A DNA stretch of 37,925 bases from Burkholderia sp. Bp8963 (lineage in GTDB: Bacteria > Pseudomonadota > Gammaproteobacteria > Burkholderiales > Burkholderiaceae), in contig NZ_QTQP01000064.1 of the NCBI RefSeq assembly GCF_003854275.1, forward strand, positions 1 to 37,925. Reading direction: 5' to 3'. The notes beneath the pieces are model-generated. The model saw only the letters and a program-made list of their open reading frames with translations, was not told the DNA's origin and did no database searches. Positions 8,328-17,080 of this stretch are shown here, piece after piece. The position numbers were made by a program, and so were the translations under genes. Each line of letters starts with the position of its first letter. Position 1 is the first letter of the stretch.

Positions 8328-9155
8328 TCAGCGCAACATGAACGACATCGCCGACAGGGCGTTCAACGTGCGCACCGCATGCTCGACCGACGTTGCATCA
8401 AACCGCAGCGTCACCGCATCCACCCTTTCCAGCGACGGCAGCATGCAGAACAGGTCGGCGAGCGCGGCCGTCTGCACGCGCAGCGTACATACCGCCGGCG
8501 CGGGCCGATGCTCGCCGGCGCGCCAGCCGGCGGCCAGCGCGTGCTCGACGGTCTCGCGCGCAGCGGCCGCGATGCATGCGCACGCGGCCACGGGCATCAG
8601 CGTGTCGCCGCTCGACGCGCCGCCCGCCGTCTTGACCGTTTCGAAACGCGCAGCCGGAAAGAGCGGCTGCGTCTCTTCGGCAAACACATCGTCGCCGGAC
8701 GCCAGCGCGACATGCGCGCCGTATTCGCGCGCAAGCGCACCGTAGAGCCCCGCTTCGCCGAGCTCGACACCGTTCAGCCAGACCTGCGTGAACGCGAAGC
8801 TGTTGATCGTATGCGCGAGCACGCCTCGCGACTGCGATTTCGCGTGATAACCGATCATGAACACGAGGTCGGGCCGCTGTTCGAGGCCCGCCATCATGCC
8901 GAGCGTCCGCGGCTTGCCGAGCACGACGCGCGCCCGCGCATCGAGCCCGTCCGGCAGCAGGTTGCGGAAGCCGCCGTGCGAATCGTTGACCCAGACGGCC
9001 TGTGCGCCGCCCGCGAACGCCCCTTCGATCGCCGCATTCGCCTCGGCAGTCATCCAGCGGCGCGCGCGCTCGTATTCGGGATTGCCGGAACGCACCTGCT
9101 CGACGGCGAATACGCCGGCGATGCCTTCAATATCGGTCGAGATCAGGATCTTCAT
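8328..9155 (-). CDS. M55-family D-aminopeptidase (DppA type)
   Basis: The start chosen is the ATG at 9155 (MKILISTDIEG), giving 275 residues. The active-site residues line up with DppA: Asp8 and Glu10 in the N-terminal DIEG, His60 in NDSHGG, His104 in IGYHA, His115 in AHT, and Glu134 in GELGEAG. These bind two zinc ions and hydrolyse peptides with an N-terminal D-residue in the cytoplasm. The start overlaps the stop of the P1-family peptidase (ATGA, 9152-9155), so the two are coupled. As the last gene of the peptide transport operon, it would release amino acids from imported D-residue peptides such as peptidoglycan fragments. The substrate is inferred from the family. Confidence 0.92.
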   Translation of the reverse strand: MKILISTDIEGIAGVFAVEQVRSGNPEYERARRWMTAEANAAIEGAFAGGAQAVWVNDSHGGFRNLLPDGLDARARVVLGKPRTLGMMAGLEQRPDLVFMIGYHAKSQSRGVLAHTINSFAFTQVWLNGVELGEAGLYGALAREYGAHVALASGDDVFAEETQPLFPAARFETVKTAGGASSGDTLMPVAACACIAAAARETVEHALAAGWRAGEHRPAPAVCTLRVQTAALADLFCMLPSLERVDAVTLRFDATSVEHAVRTLNALSAMSFMLR

Positions 9156-10237
9156 GAATGACTCGGCGGTCCTTCGTTGAACAGACAATCGAGATCGGGA
9201 ATCGCGTCGCGCAGCGACTGCCGCACGTGGCCGTCGCGTCCGGTCACCGTAACGGCTTGCAGCAGCGCGTCGACGATCGCGCATTCGACGCTGTCGGCCG
9301 CCGCCGCGAACAGCGGATCGAGTTCGGCGTCGGCCAGCAGCGCCGGCAGCGCGACGTAACGAGCGTCATGCGCGATCGTGTACGCGGTCGAGAACGCGAG
9401 CGCGATGTCACCGCTGCCGTGCCCGTAGACCGAACCGGTGCGCGCCAGCCCCGCCGCCGCACGGCGCGCGAGCCGCGACAATTGCCGCGCGTCGAGCGGC
9501 GCGTCGGTCGCGAGCAGCATGATGATCGAGCCTTGCTCGGGCGGCGGCGGCGAAGCCGCGGTGGCCGCGCGCGCGGCCGCGATCCGCCCGACCGGTACGC
9601 CGTCGAGTGTCAGCATCGGCAGCCGGCCGAAGTTCGCGAGCACGAGCGCGCCGACCGTGTACGGCTGGCCGGCGGCCGCGGCGACCCGCGACGCCGAGCC
9701 GATCCCGCCCTTCAGATCGAAGCACGACATGCCGCGCCCGGCGCCGACCGCGCCGCGCACGACGTCGCGCGTCGCAGCCCGGCACGCCGCGTCGTAGTGC
9801 GACGCCGACACCGCGAACGCCTGGATGTCGTTCAGATACCCGTCGTTGCATTCGAACACGAGCGGGTTGACGGTCGGCCAGTCGCGGCCGATCGACGGAT
9901 TCGCGGCGATCGCCGCGCGGATCTGCGCATTGGTGACCGTGCCGACGCCGAACGTATTCGTCAGCGCGAGCGGCGTGTCGATCACGCCGAGCTCGTCGAC
10001 CTGCACGAGCCCGACGCTCTTGCCGAAGCCGTTGATCACGGCAGCGCCGGCCGGCACCTTGTGGCGGTAGACATCGCCCGGATGCGGCTTCACGACCGTC
10101 ACACCGGTCTGGATCGGACCGTCGTCGAGCGTGCAATGACCGACGCTCACGCCCGGCACGTCGGCGATCGTGCCGCACGGCCCGGTCGTCGGCGCGCCGT
10201 CGTGCAATGTGTCGCCGAACAGTTTTCCCATCGTCAT
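9152..10237 (-). CDS. P1-family (DmpA/BapA-like) aminopeptidase
   Basis: This 361-residue enzyme belongs to the self-processing Ntn-type family that cleaves N-terminal D- or beta-amino acids from peptides. Residues 24-34 (IADVPGVSVGH) and ~89-105 (LALTNTFGVGTVTN) are typical. The motif QGSIIMLLATDAP places the autocleavage site between Gly236 and Ser237; Ser237 would become the N-terminal nucleophile of the smaller chain. RTGSVYGHGSGD and AFSTAY close the fold. The ATG at 10237 shares its A with the TGA stop of the permease gene (TGATG); a second ATG two codons later is also possible. The stop overlaps the M55 start. Two peptidases for unusual amino acids beside a peptide importer argue for use of non-canonical peptides. 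Confidence 0.92.
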   Translation of the reverse strand: MTMGKLFGDTLHDGAPTTGPCGTIADVPGVSVGHCTLDDGPIQTGVTVVKPHPGDVYRHKVPAGAAVINGFGKSVGLVQVDELGVIDTPLALTNTFGVGTVTNAQIRAAIAANPSIGRDWPTVNPLVFECNDGYLNDIQAFAVSASHYDAACRAATRDVVRGAVGAGRGMSCFDLKGGIGSASRVAAAAGQPYTVGALVLANFGRLPMLTLDGVPVGRIAAARAATAASPPPPEQGSIIMLLATDAPLDARQLSRLARRAAAGLARTGSVYGHGSGDIALAFSTAYTIAHDARYVALPALLADAELDPLFAAAADSVECAIVDALLQAVTVTGRDGHVRQSLRDAIPDLDCLFNEGPPSHS

Positions 10238-11130
10238 CAGCGGCGCTCCAGCTTCGGATCGAGCGCGTCGCGCAGCCCGTCGCCGAGCAGGTTGAACGCG
10301 AGCACGGTCAGGAAGATCGCGAGGCTCGGAAAGATCGCGACGTGCGGCGCGCTCACCATGTCCGCGCGCGCCTCGTTCAGCATCGCGCCCCACTCCGGCG
10401 TCGGCGGCTGTGCGCCGAGCCCGAGGAACGACAGGCTCGCGGCAGTGATGATCGACGTGCCGATCCGCATCGTGAAGTAGACGACGATCGACGACACGGT
10501 GCCCGGCAGGATATGCCGCATCAGGATCGTCCAGTCCGACGCGCCGATGCTGCGCGCGGCCTCGACATAGGTCATGTGCTTGAGCACCAGCGTGTTGCCG
10601 CGCACGAGCCGCGCGAACGCCGGGATGCTGAAGATCGCAACCGCGCAGATCACGTTGATCATCCCGTTGCCGAGGATCGCGACGACGCCGATCGCGAGCA
10701 GGATCCCCGGAAACGCGAACAGCACGTCGGCGATGCGCATCGTGATGCGGTCCCACCAGCCTTCGTAATAGCCCGCGAGCAGCCCGAACAACGTGCCGAT
10801 GACCGCGCCGAGCGCAACCGAGAAGAAGCCTGCCTCGAGCGAGATGCGCGTGCCGGCGACGATCCGGCTGAAGATGTCGCGGCCGAGCGCATCGACGCCG
10901 AACCAGTGCGCGGCGGACGGGCCCGCGTTCAGCGCGTCGTAGTCGAAATAGTTTTCCGGGTCGAACGGCACGATGTGCGGGCCGACGAACGCCAGCACGA
11001 CGAGCAGCAGCACGAAGCCGGCCGCGACGAGCGCGACCGTCTGCTTGCGGAACTTCCGCCAGAATTCGCGCCAGGGCGTGCGGATCGCGGCCGATGCGGC
11101 CGGCGCCGCGGTCTGGACAGTCGCGTTCAT
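10237..11130 (-). CDS. gsiD: Dipeptide ABC transporter permease, GsiD/DppC type
   Basis: This 297-residue inner-membrane permease has a hydrophobic segment near residues 32-55 and then the DppC-type core. The coupling-loop signature is visible as EAARSIGASDWTILMRHILPG. The N-terminal part has FGVDALGRDIFSRIVAGTRISL, characteristic of the second permease of peptide importers. It would pair with the permease encoded just upstream (8-base gap) to form the channel. Its stop overlaps the start of the P1-family peptidase. The symbol is by similarity of type only; a glutathione substrate is not shown by the sequence. Confidence 0.93.
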   Translation of the reverse strand: MNATVQTAAPAASAAIRTPWREFWRKFRKQTVALVAAGFVLLLVVLAFVGPHIVPFDPENYFDYDALNAGPSAAHWFGVDALGRDIFSRIVAGTRISLEAGFFSVALGAVIGTLFGLLAGYYEGWWDRITMRIADVLFAFPGILLAIGVVAILGNGMINVICAVAIFSIPAFARLVRGNTLVLKHMTYVEAARSIGASDWTILMRHILPGTVSSIVVYFTMRIGTSIITAASLSFLGLGAQPPTPEWGAMLNEARADMVSAPHVAIFPSLAIFLTVLAFNLLGDGLRDALDPKLERR

Positions 11131-11137
11131 GCGAGCC

Positions 11138-12058
11138 TCACTTGAACCGGATGGTCGGGTTGATGACCGCGTACAGCACGTCGACGGTCAGGTTGATCAG
11201 GATGAACTCGAGCGAGAACAGCAGCACGATCGCCTGGATCACCGGGTAGTCGCGCATCGTCACCGCATCGACGAGCAGGCGCCCGAGCCCCGGCCAGTTG
11301 AACACGGCCTCGACGACGATCGAGCCGCCGAGCAGGAAGCCGAACTGCAGCCCCATCATCGTGACGACGGGAATCATCGCGTTGCGCAGGCAGTGCTTGA
11401 GCACGACCATCGGCTCGTGCACGCCCTTCGCGCGCGCGGTGCGCACGAAATCCTCGTTCAGCACCTCGACGAACGACGCGCGCGTGAAACGCGCCATCAC
11501 CGCCGCGACCGCCGCGCCGAGCGTCAGCGACGGCAGCACGTAGCTCTTCCACGTGCCGTCCGGCACGACCGGCAGCCAGCCGAGCTTCACCGAGAAGATC
11601 TCCATCAGCAGCATGCCGAGCGCGAATGCCGGAAACGAAATGCCCGACACCGCGAGCGTCATGCCGACGCGATCCGGCCACTGATTGCGCCACACCGCCG
11701 ACGCGATGCCGATCGCCATTCCGAACAGCGTCGCCCACACCATGCTGACGACCGTCAGCAGCAACGTCGGCATGAAGCGCTCGCCGATCTCGGTGGAGAC
11801 GGGGCGCTTGCTGCGCGTCGACTTGCCGAAGTCGCCCTGCGCGATCTTCGTGAAGAAGTTCGTGAACTGCGTCGGCATCGGCTTGTCGAGGCCGAGATCG
11901 GCGCGCACGAGCGCGACCGTCGCCTCGTCGGCCTCGGGCCCGGCCGCGAGCCGCGCCGGGTCGCCCGGCAACAGGTGCACGAACAGGAACACCAGCAGCG
12001 CGACGATCGCGAGCGTGGGCAACAGGCCGAACAGGCGTTTGACAATGAAATTCAGCAT
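11138..12058 (-). CDS. gsiC: Dipeptide ABC transporter permease, GsiC/DppB type
   Basis: This 306-residue protein begins MLNFIVKRLFGLLPTL, the usual amphipathic and hydrophobic start of DppB-type permeases. It goes on with VHLLPGDPA, a periplasmic loop, and the EAA-like coupling loop RTARAKGVHEPMVVLKHCLRNA. FNWPGLGRLLVDAV near the end is also typical. The start ATG is at 12058, 76 bases after the binding-protein stop. It acts with the GsiD-type permease in the inner membrane. The assignment to the peptide/nickel class is firm; the actual peptide is unknown. Confidence 0.93.
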   Translation of the reverse strand: MLNFIVKRLFGLLPTLAIVALLVFLFVHLLPGDPARLAAGPEADEATVALVRADLGLDKPMPTQFTNFFTKIAQGDFGKSTRSKRPVSTEIGERFMPTLLLTVVSMVWATLFGMAIGIASAVWRNQWPDRVGMTLAVSGISFPAFALGMLLMEIFSVKLGWLPVVPDGTWKSYVLPSLTLGAAVAAVMARFTRASFVEVLNEDFVRTARAKGVHEPMVVLKHCLRNAMIPVVTMMGLQFGFLLGGSIVVEAVFNWPGLGRLLVDAVTMRDYPVIQAIVLLFSLEFILINLTVDVLYAVINPTIRFK

Positions 12059-12081
12059 AAGAGCACCGAATCGTGGCGGTG

Positions 12082-12111
12082 CGCCGGCGTGTGCAAAAGG
12101 CCGCGCCGGCG
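12082..12111. repeat. GC-rich hairpin between binding-protein and permease genes
   Basis: Two copies of the self-complementary CGCCGGCG (12082-12089 and 12104-12111) can pair across 14 bases. A stable hairpin just after a binding-protein gene commonly protects that part of the mRNA and lowers permease expression. No T-run follows, so it is not a full terminator. Confidence 0.4.
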
Positions 12112-12134
12112 TGCCGCGATGCGCGCGAACGCGC

Positions 12135-13697
12135 TTATTTCATCGAGATCTCGTCGATGTTGAACGACGCGTCCGGCATCACGTAGACGCCGTGCAGCCG
12201 CTTGCTGCGCGCATAGACGATGTTCTCCTGCACGAGGAAGATCCAAGGCGCATCGGCCCAGACGCGCTTCTGCGCATCCGCGTAGAGCTCGGCCTTTTTC
12301 GTGCGGTCGACGGTTTCGAGCGCTTTCGCGAGATCGTCGTCGAAGGCCGGGTTCTTGTAGTACGCGGTGTTGAACAGCTTCGGCGGCATCGACGCGGAAG
12401 CAAGCAGCGGATTCAGCGCCCAGTTCGCCTCGCCCGTCGATGCGGACCAGCCGATGTAGAACATCCGCACCGGCGCCGTTGCCGGGTCCTGCGCACCCTC
12501 GACCTTCGACACGCGCTCGCCCGATTCGAGCGCCTGCACCTGCACCTTCACGCCGACCTGCGCGAGCTGCTGCTGCAGGAACTGGATCACCTTCTGCGAT
12601 GTGGTGTTGTTGTAGCCGGACCAGAGGATCGACTCGAAGCCGTTCGGATAGCCGGCTTCCTTCAGCAGCGCGCGCGCCTTTGCCGGATCGTACGGCCACG
12701 GGCCCGTCTTCGACGCGAAGTCGACACCCGGCGGCACCACGCCCGGCGACGGCGTAGCGAAGCCCGAGAACGCCACTTTCGTGAGCGCTTCCTTGTTGAT
12801 CGCGTAGTTCAGCGCCTGACGCACCTTCAGGTTGTCGAATGGCTTCTGCTGCATGTTCAGCGACACATAGCGCACGACGATCGACGGCCGCTCGACTACG
12901 TCGAGCTTCGGATTGCCCTTCAGGTCGGGAACCTGCTCGTAAGGAATACGGAACGCCATGTCCGCCTGGCCGGCCTTCATCAGCGCGGCGCGCGTGTTGT
13001 TGTCGATCACGGGCTTCCAGTCGATCATGTCGATCTTCGGATAGCCCTTCTTCCAGTAGCCGGCGAACTTCTTCACCTTCATGTCGTCGGTCTGCTTCCA
13101 CTCGACGAACTCGAACGGCCCGGTACCGACCGGATGCAGCGCGATGTCGTGCCCCCACTTCTTCAGCGCGGCCGGCGAGATCATGACCGCGGACGGGTGC
13201 GCGAGCGTGTTGACGATCGCCGAGAACGGCTCGCCCAGCGTGAGCTTCACCGTGTACGGATCGACGACCTCGGTCTTCTCGATCACGCGGAACAGGTTGT
13301 AGCGCTTCAGCTTGTTTGCCGGATCGGTCACGCGGTCGAAGTTCGCCTTCACCGCGTCCGCGTTGAAGTCGGTGCCGTCGTGGAACTTCACACCCTTGCG
13401 CAGATGGATCGTATAGACCTTCGCGTCCGGCGACGCTTCATAGCCGGTCGCGAGCACGTTGACGAGCTTCATGTCCTTGTCGAAGCCGAACAGCCCTTCG
13501 TAGAATGATTTCGCGGCGGCCTGCGACACGGTGTCGTTCGCGTCGTACGGATCCATCGTCGTGAACGTCTGATCCACTGCGATCACCGCGCTTTGCTGCG
13601 CGAACGCGGGCAGCGCGGCCGCCAGCGCGAACGCGCTCGCGCCCGCGACGATCAGCGTGCGCGGACGGAACATCGGGAACGAAAGCGGTTTGTTCAT
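12135..13697 (-). CDS. gsiB: Periplasmic peptide-binding protein, GsiB/DppA type (SBP family 5)
   Basis: The chosen start at 13697 (MNKPLSFPMF) has AGGAG about 9 bases upstream and gives 520 residues. A signal peptide with a long hydrophobic core ends at ALPAFAQ. The mature protein shows SBP_bac_5 features: AVDQTFTTMDPYDANDTVS near its start, YTIHLRKGVKFHDGTDFNADAVKANFDR, and NYAINKEALTKVAF. It captures peptides in the periplasm and delivers them to the two downstream permeases. The gene lies between the ATPase gene and the permeases in one minus-strand operon. Confidence 0.94.
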   Translation of the reverse strand: MNKPLSFPMFRPRTLIVAGASAFALAAALPAFAQQSAVIAVDQTFTTMDPYDANDTVSQAAAKSFYEGLFGFDKDMKLVNVLATGYEASPDAKVYTIHLRKGVKFHDGTDFNADAVKANFDRVTDPANKLKRYNLFRVIEKTEVVDPYTVKLTLGEPFSAIVNTLAHPSAVMISPAALKKWGHDIALHPVGTGPFEFVEWKQTDDMKVKKFAGYWKKGYPKIDMIDWKPVIDNNTRAALMKAGQADMAFRIPYEQVPDLKGNPKLDVVERPSIVVRYVSLNMQQKPFDNLKVRQALNYAINKEALTKVAFSGFATPSPGVVPPGVDFASKTGPWPYDPAKARALLKEAGYPNGFESILWSGYNNTTSQKVIQFLQQQLAQVGVKVQVQALESGERVSKVEGAQDPATAPVRMFYIGWSASTGEANWALNPLLASASMPPKLFNTAYYKNPAFDDDLAKALETVDRTKKAELYADAQKRVWADAPWIFLVQENIVYARSKRLHGVYVMPDASFNIDEISMK

Positions 13698-13823
13698 GTT
13701 GCCTGGCTCCTGTGCATGGTTCGGTGACGCGTGGTGGGAATCGCGGAATGACTGCATCCGCTCCGGATAAAGCCGTCTCTGCCTGGCGCGCGCGCAACTG
13801 CGGTCCATCGCCGCCCCCTCGCG

Positions 13824-15776
13824 TCAGTACGCGCCGCCGACGCGGTGCGTCGCGACGAAGTGATCGGGACCGACCGCAACGAGCGGCGCCACCGCCGGCT
13901 CGTCACCGGCCGCCCGGATCGGGCTCGGGATCTCGTCCGCTGCGAGCTGGCGCGGCGCGTGCCGGCGCGCGGGGTCGGCGACGGGCACCGCGCTCATCAG
14001 CTTCTTCGTATACGGATGCTGCGGCGCTTCGAACACCGCGCGGCGCGGGCCGATCTCGACGATCTGGCCGAGATACATCACCGCGACGCGATGGCTGACA
14101 CGCTCGACGACCGCCATGTCGTGCGAGATGAACAGGTACGCGACACCCAGCTCGCGCTGCAGGTCGAGCATCAGGTTGACGATCTGCGCCTGCACCGACA
14201 CGTCGAGCGCGGACACCGATTCGTCGGCGATCACGACCTTCGGATTCAGCGCGAGTGCGCGCGCGATCGCGATCCGCTGGCGCTGGCCGCCCGAGAATTC
14301 GTGCGGATAGCGGCGCGCGACCTCCGCCGGCAGGCCGACCTTGTCGAGCAGCCAGTCAACCCGCTCCTGCGCGGCCTTGCCGCTTGCGACACCGTGCACG
14401 AGCAACGGCTCCATGATCGAGAAGCCGACCGTGAGACGCGGGTTCAGCGACGCGAACGGATCCTGGAAGATGAACTGGATATTGCGGCGCAGCGCCTGCA
14501 GGTCGTGCCCCTTCAGCGTGCTGATGTCGCGACCGTCGAATTCGATCGAGCCGCTTTGCGATTCGACGAGGCGCAGCAGCGAGCGCCCGGTCGTCGACTT
14601 GCCGCAGCCGGATTCGCCGACGAGCGCGAGCGTCTCGCCCGCGCGCAGTTCGAAGCTGACGCGCTCGACTGCGTGCACGTATTGCGCGACGCGGCCGAAC
14701 AGGCCGCTCTTGACCGGGAAGCGCGTGACGAGGTCGCGCACGCGCAGGATCGGCGGGGCGTCGGGATCGATGCGCGGCTGTGCGGGCGTGGGTGCGAGTG
14801 TAGGCGTGGGTGCGGCCGCGTCGCCGTTCGCGCTGCCCGCCGGCGCAGTGGCCTCTGCCGCACCGTTCGCCGGCGCCGGCACGTCGACCTTCAGCAGCGC
14901 GAATTTCTCCGGCAAGTCGGTTCCTTGCATCGACCCGAGACGCGGCACCGCCGCCAGCAGCGCACGCGTGTAGCGATGGACGGGCGCTGCGAAGATCCGC
15001 TCCGATTCGCCCTCCTCGACCTTCTCGCCGCGGTACATCACGAGCACGCGGTCGGCCACCTCGGCGACCACGCCCATGTCATGCGTGATGAAGATCACGC
15101 CCATGTTCATCTCGTCCTGAAGGCCACGGATGAGCTGCAGGATCTGCGCCTGGATCGTCACGTCGAGCGCGGTGGTCGGCTCGTCGGCGATCAGCAGCGC
15201 TGGCCGGCACGACAGCGCCATTGCGATCATCACGCGCTGCCGCATCCCGCCCGACAATTGGTGCGGATAGCGCACGAACACGCGGCGCGCCTCCGGGATG
15301 CGCACGAGGTCGAGTAGCCGCAGCGTCTCGGCGCGCGCGTCGGCCGCGCTTTTCGACTGGTGCAGCGCGATCGCCTCGCTGATCTGGTCGCCGACAGTGA
15401 ACACCGGGTTGAGCGACGTCATCGGCTCCTGGAAGATCATCGCGATGTCCGCGCCGCGCACGCTGCGCATCGTCGCGGCGCTTGCCTGCGCGAGGTCGAG
15501 CTGCGTGCCGTTGCGCCGCCGCAGCGCGATCCGGCCGCCCGCGAGCACGCCACCACCGTGCTCGACGAGCCGCATCAGCGCGAGCGACGTGACCGATTTG
15601 CCGGAGCCCGACTCGCCAACGATCGCGAGCGTCTCGCCGCGATCGACGTGGAAAGACACCCCGCGCACCGCGTCGAATGTCACGCCCTCGCGGCGGAACG
15701 TCACCGACAGGTCGTCGACCGCAATCACGCGCTGCTCGGGCAACGCGATCGCGGACGAAGTTCGGTTCGAAGTCAT
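13824..15776 (-). CDS. gsiA: Fused dipeptide ABC transporter ATPase, GsiA type
   Basis: Two complete ABC ATPase domains are fused in 650 residues. The first has Walker A GESGSGKS near residue 54, signature LSGGMRQRV and Walker B ALLIADEPTTALD. The second has Walker A GESGCGKS near residue 385, signature FSGGQRQRI and VVIADESVSALD, where Glu-Ser replaces the usual Glu-Pro. Each is followed by the oligopeptide-transporter C-terminal extension (HRYTRALLAAVP and HPYTKKLMSAVP). The linker is rich in Ala, Pro and Thr. The start at 15776 is favoured over an ATG ten codons upstream because AGGAG precedes it. It powers the GsiB-C-D importer. Confidence 0.94.
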   Translation of the reverse strand: MTSNRTSSAIALPEQRVIAVDDLSVTFRREGVTFDAVRGVSFHVDRGETLAIVGESGSGKSVTSLALMRLVEHGGGVLAGGRIALRRRNGTQLDLAQASAATMRSVRGADIAMIFQEPMTSLNPVFTVGDQISEAIALHQSKSAADARAETLRLLDLVRIPEARRVFVRYPHQLSGGMRQRVMIAMALSCRPALLIADEPTTALDVTIQAQILQLIRGLQDEMNMGVIFITHDMGVVAEVADRVLVMYRGEKVEEGESERIFAAPVHRYTRALLAAVPRLGSMQGTDLPEKFALLKVDVPAPANGAAEATAPAGSANGDAAAPTPTLAPTPAQPRIDPDAPPILRVRDLVTRFPVKSGLFGRVAQYVHAVERVSFELRAGETLALVGESGCGKSTTGRSLLRLVESQSGSIEFDGRDISTLKGHDLQALRRNIQFIFQDPFASLNPRLTVGFSIMEPLLVHGVASGKAAQERVDWLLDKVGLPAEVARRYPHEFSGGQRQRIAIARALALNPKVVIADESVSALDVSVQAQIVNLMLDLQRELGVAYLFISHDMAVVERVSHRVAVMYLGQIVEIGPRRAVFEAPQHPYTKKLMSAVPVADPARRHAPRQLAADEIPSPIRAAGDEPAVAPLVAVGPDHFVATHRVGGAY

Positions 15777-15918
15777 GCGTGCGTCTCCTGCATCTGGGCC
15801 GAGCATCAGGTCGCGTCGTCGCGGTAGATTCCGGCGACGGGTGCAACGCCCACGCGGGCGAAACCGCGGTACGCGATCCGCGCGGCGCCGCCGTGAATCG
15901 CCACCATCGCCGACGTAG

Positions 15919-16863
15919 TCATGATTTCCTCGAACGATCAGAGGAAGGGTTCGTTGCCGACAGCGCGGCCTGAGGCTGCGTGAGCCACGGCAACAGGAAT
16001 TCGGTCATGTCCGCCGCGGCCTTCGCGGAGCGATGCGTGCGCAGCGCGACCGCATCGATCAGCGCCTCGATCGTCGCGAGCACGGCCGCTTCCGAGGTCG
16101 CCGCGAAACGCCGCTGCGCAGTCACGAACAGCGACAGCGACGCGATCGGCACGAGCGGCGAATGCGGGCCGTCGGTCAGCGCGAGCACCTGCGCGCCGCG
16201 TGCGGCCGTGCGTCGCGCGAGCTCAATCGTGTCCTCGACGTAGCGCGGAAACGCTATTGCGATCACCAGATCGCGCGCGCCGGCCGTATACAGGCGCCGC
16301 GCCGCATGCGACGGGCCGCCGAGCAGCGCGAGCGACTGCACGTTGTCGTGACAGACCGACAACCCGTGCTCCATCAGGCCGGCGAGAAACGCGCTCGATC
16401 CGGCGCCGAGGATCAGCACCCGCCGCGCGGCGACGATCGCCTCGACCGCCGTCTCGACGTTGGCCGCGTCGAGGTGCGCACGCGTGTCCTCGATGTTCTC
16501 GACTGCCTGGTCGAACACCGCGTCGATCCAGGCGGCGCCACGCACGCCGGCCTCCTGCTCCTGCGCGGAACGCAGCCGCTCGACCGGCCCGAGCGTCGCC
16601 TCGAATCCGCGCACGAGCGCCGCGCGCATCGCCGGATAGCCGTCGAAGCCGAGCGCCTTCGCGAAGCGGTTCGCGGTCGCGATCGACGCGCCAGCAGCCT
16701 GCGCGAGCTCGTCGATCCGCATCGTCGCTGCGCGGAACGGATTGGCCAGCACGTACTCGCCCATCCGTCGGTGGATCGGCGTCAGCGACGGCATCGCCGC
16801 CGCGATGCGCGCGGCGATCGACAGTTCGTCATCGGACACGGCGGACGAAGATGGCGTCGGCAT
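15919..16863 (-). CDS. MurR/RpiR-family transcriptional regulator
   Basis: This 314-residue protein has an N-terminal RpiR-type helix-turn-helix (about residues 20-95, including MRIDELAQAAGASIATANRFAKALG) and a SIS sugar-phosphate-binding domain (about 125-260, with VLILGAGSSAFLAGLMEHGL and DLVIAIAFPRYVEDT). SIS regulators usually sense phosphosugars, including amino-sugar derivatives. Together with the D-aminopeptidase operon this hints at control by a cell-wall breakdown product. It is the first minus-strand gene of the group, 142 bases ahead of the ATPase gene. It may regulate itself and the operon. Confidence 0.9.
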   Translation of the reverse strand: MPTPSSSAVSDDELSIAARIAAAMPSLTPIHRRMGEYVLANPFRAATMRIDELAQAAGASIATANRFAKALGFDGYPAMRAALVRGFEATLGPVERLRSAQEQEAGVRGAAWIDAVFDQAVENIEDTRAHLDAANVETAVEAIVAARRVLILGAGSSAFLAGLMEHGLSVCHDNVQSLALLGGPSHAARRLYTAGARDLVIAIAFPRYVEDTIELARRTAARGAQVLALTDGPHSPLVPIASLSLFVTAQRRFAATSEAAVLATIEALIDAVALRTHRSAKAAADMTEFLLPWLTQPQAALSATNPSSDRSRKS

Positions 16864-16894
16864 GACGGCGGCGGTTGGCTAAATGAAAGTGAAA

Positions 16895-16904
16895 GTAAAC
16901 TTAC
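16895..16904. promoter_or_regulatory. Possible operator upstream of the RpiR-type gene
   Basis: An inverted repeat GTAA-AC-TTAC lies in a short A/T-rich patch with two GAAAGT direct repeats, 32 bases before the regulator's start. RpiR-type regulators often bind A/T-rich inverted repeats near their own promoter. The element is short, so the call is tentative. Confidence 0.3.
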
Positions 16905-17080
16905 ACACACCACATTAGGAAAAAAATAGATTTTCATCGACTCAGGGAATCCCCGATGCGGGGCGGTCGCGGGGTGCCAAAATGGGTGCAGCTGGCGGCA
17001 TGGTTTCACCAGCACGCGGGACAGGCCCAAATCTCCGCCCACTGGCCAGCGGGCCAAACGCCCCGAATTGAACAGACCCT

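Noticed and set aside
7923..9161. Plus-strand open frame of about 410 codons over the M55 peptidase
   Set aside because: It lies antisense to a peptidase with all metal ligands in place. Its Arg/Ala/His-rich composition is typical of a shadow frame.
10207..11145. Plus-strand open frames opposite the Gsi permeases
   Set aside because: The permeases have hydrophobic segments and coupling-loop motifs. The opposite frames are charged, repetitive and without domains.
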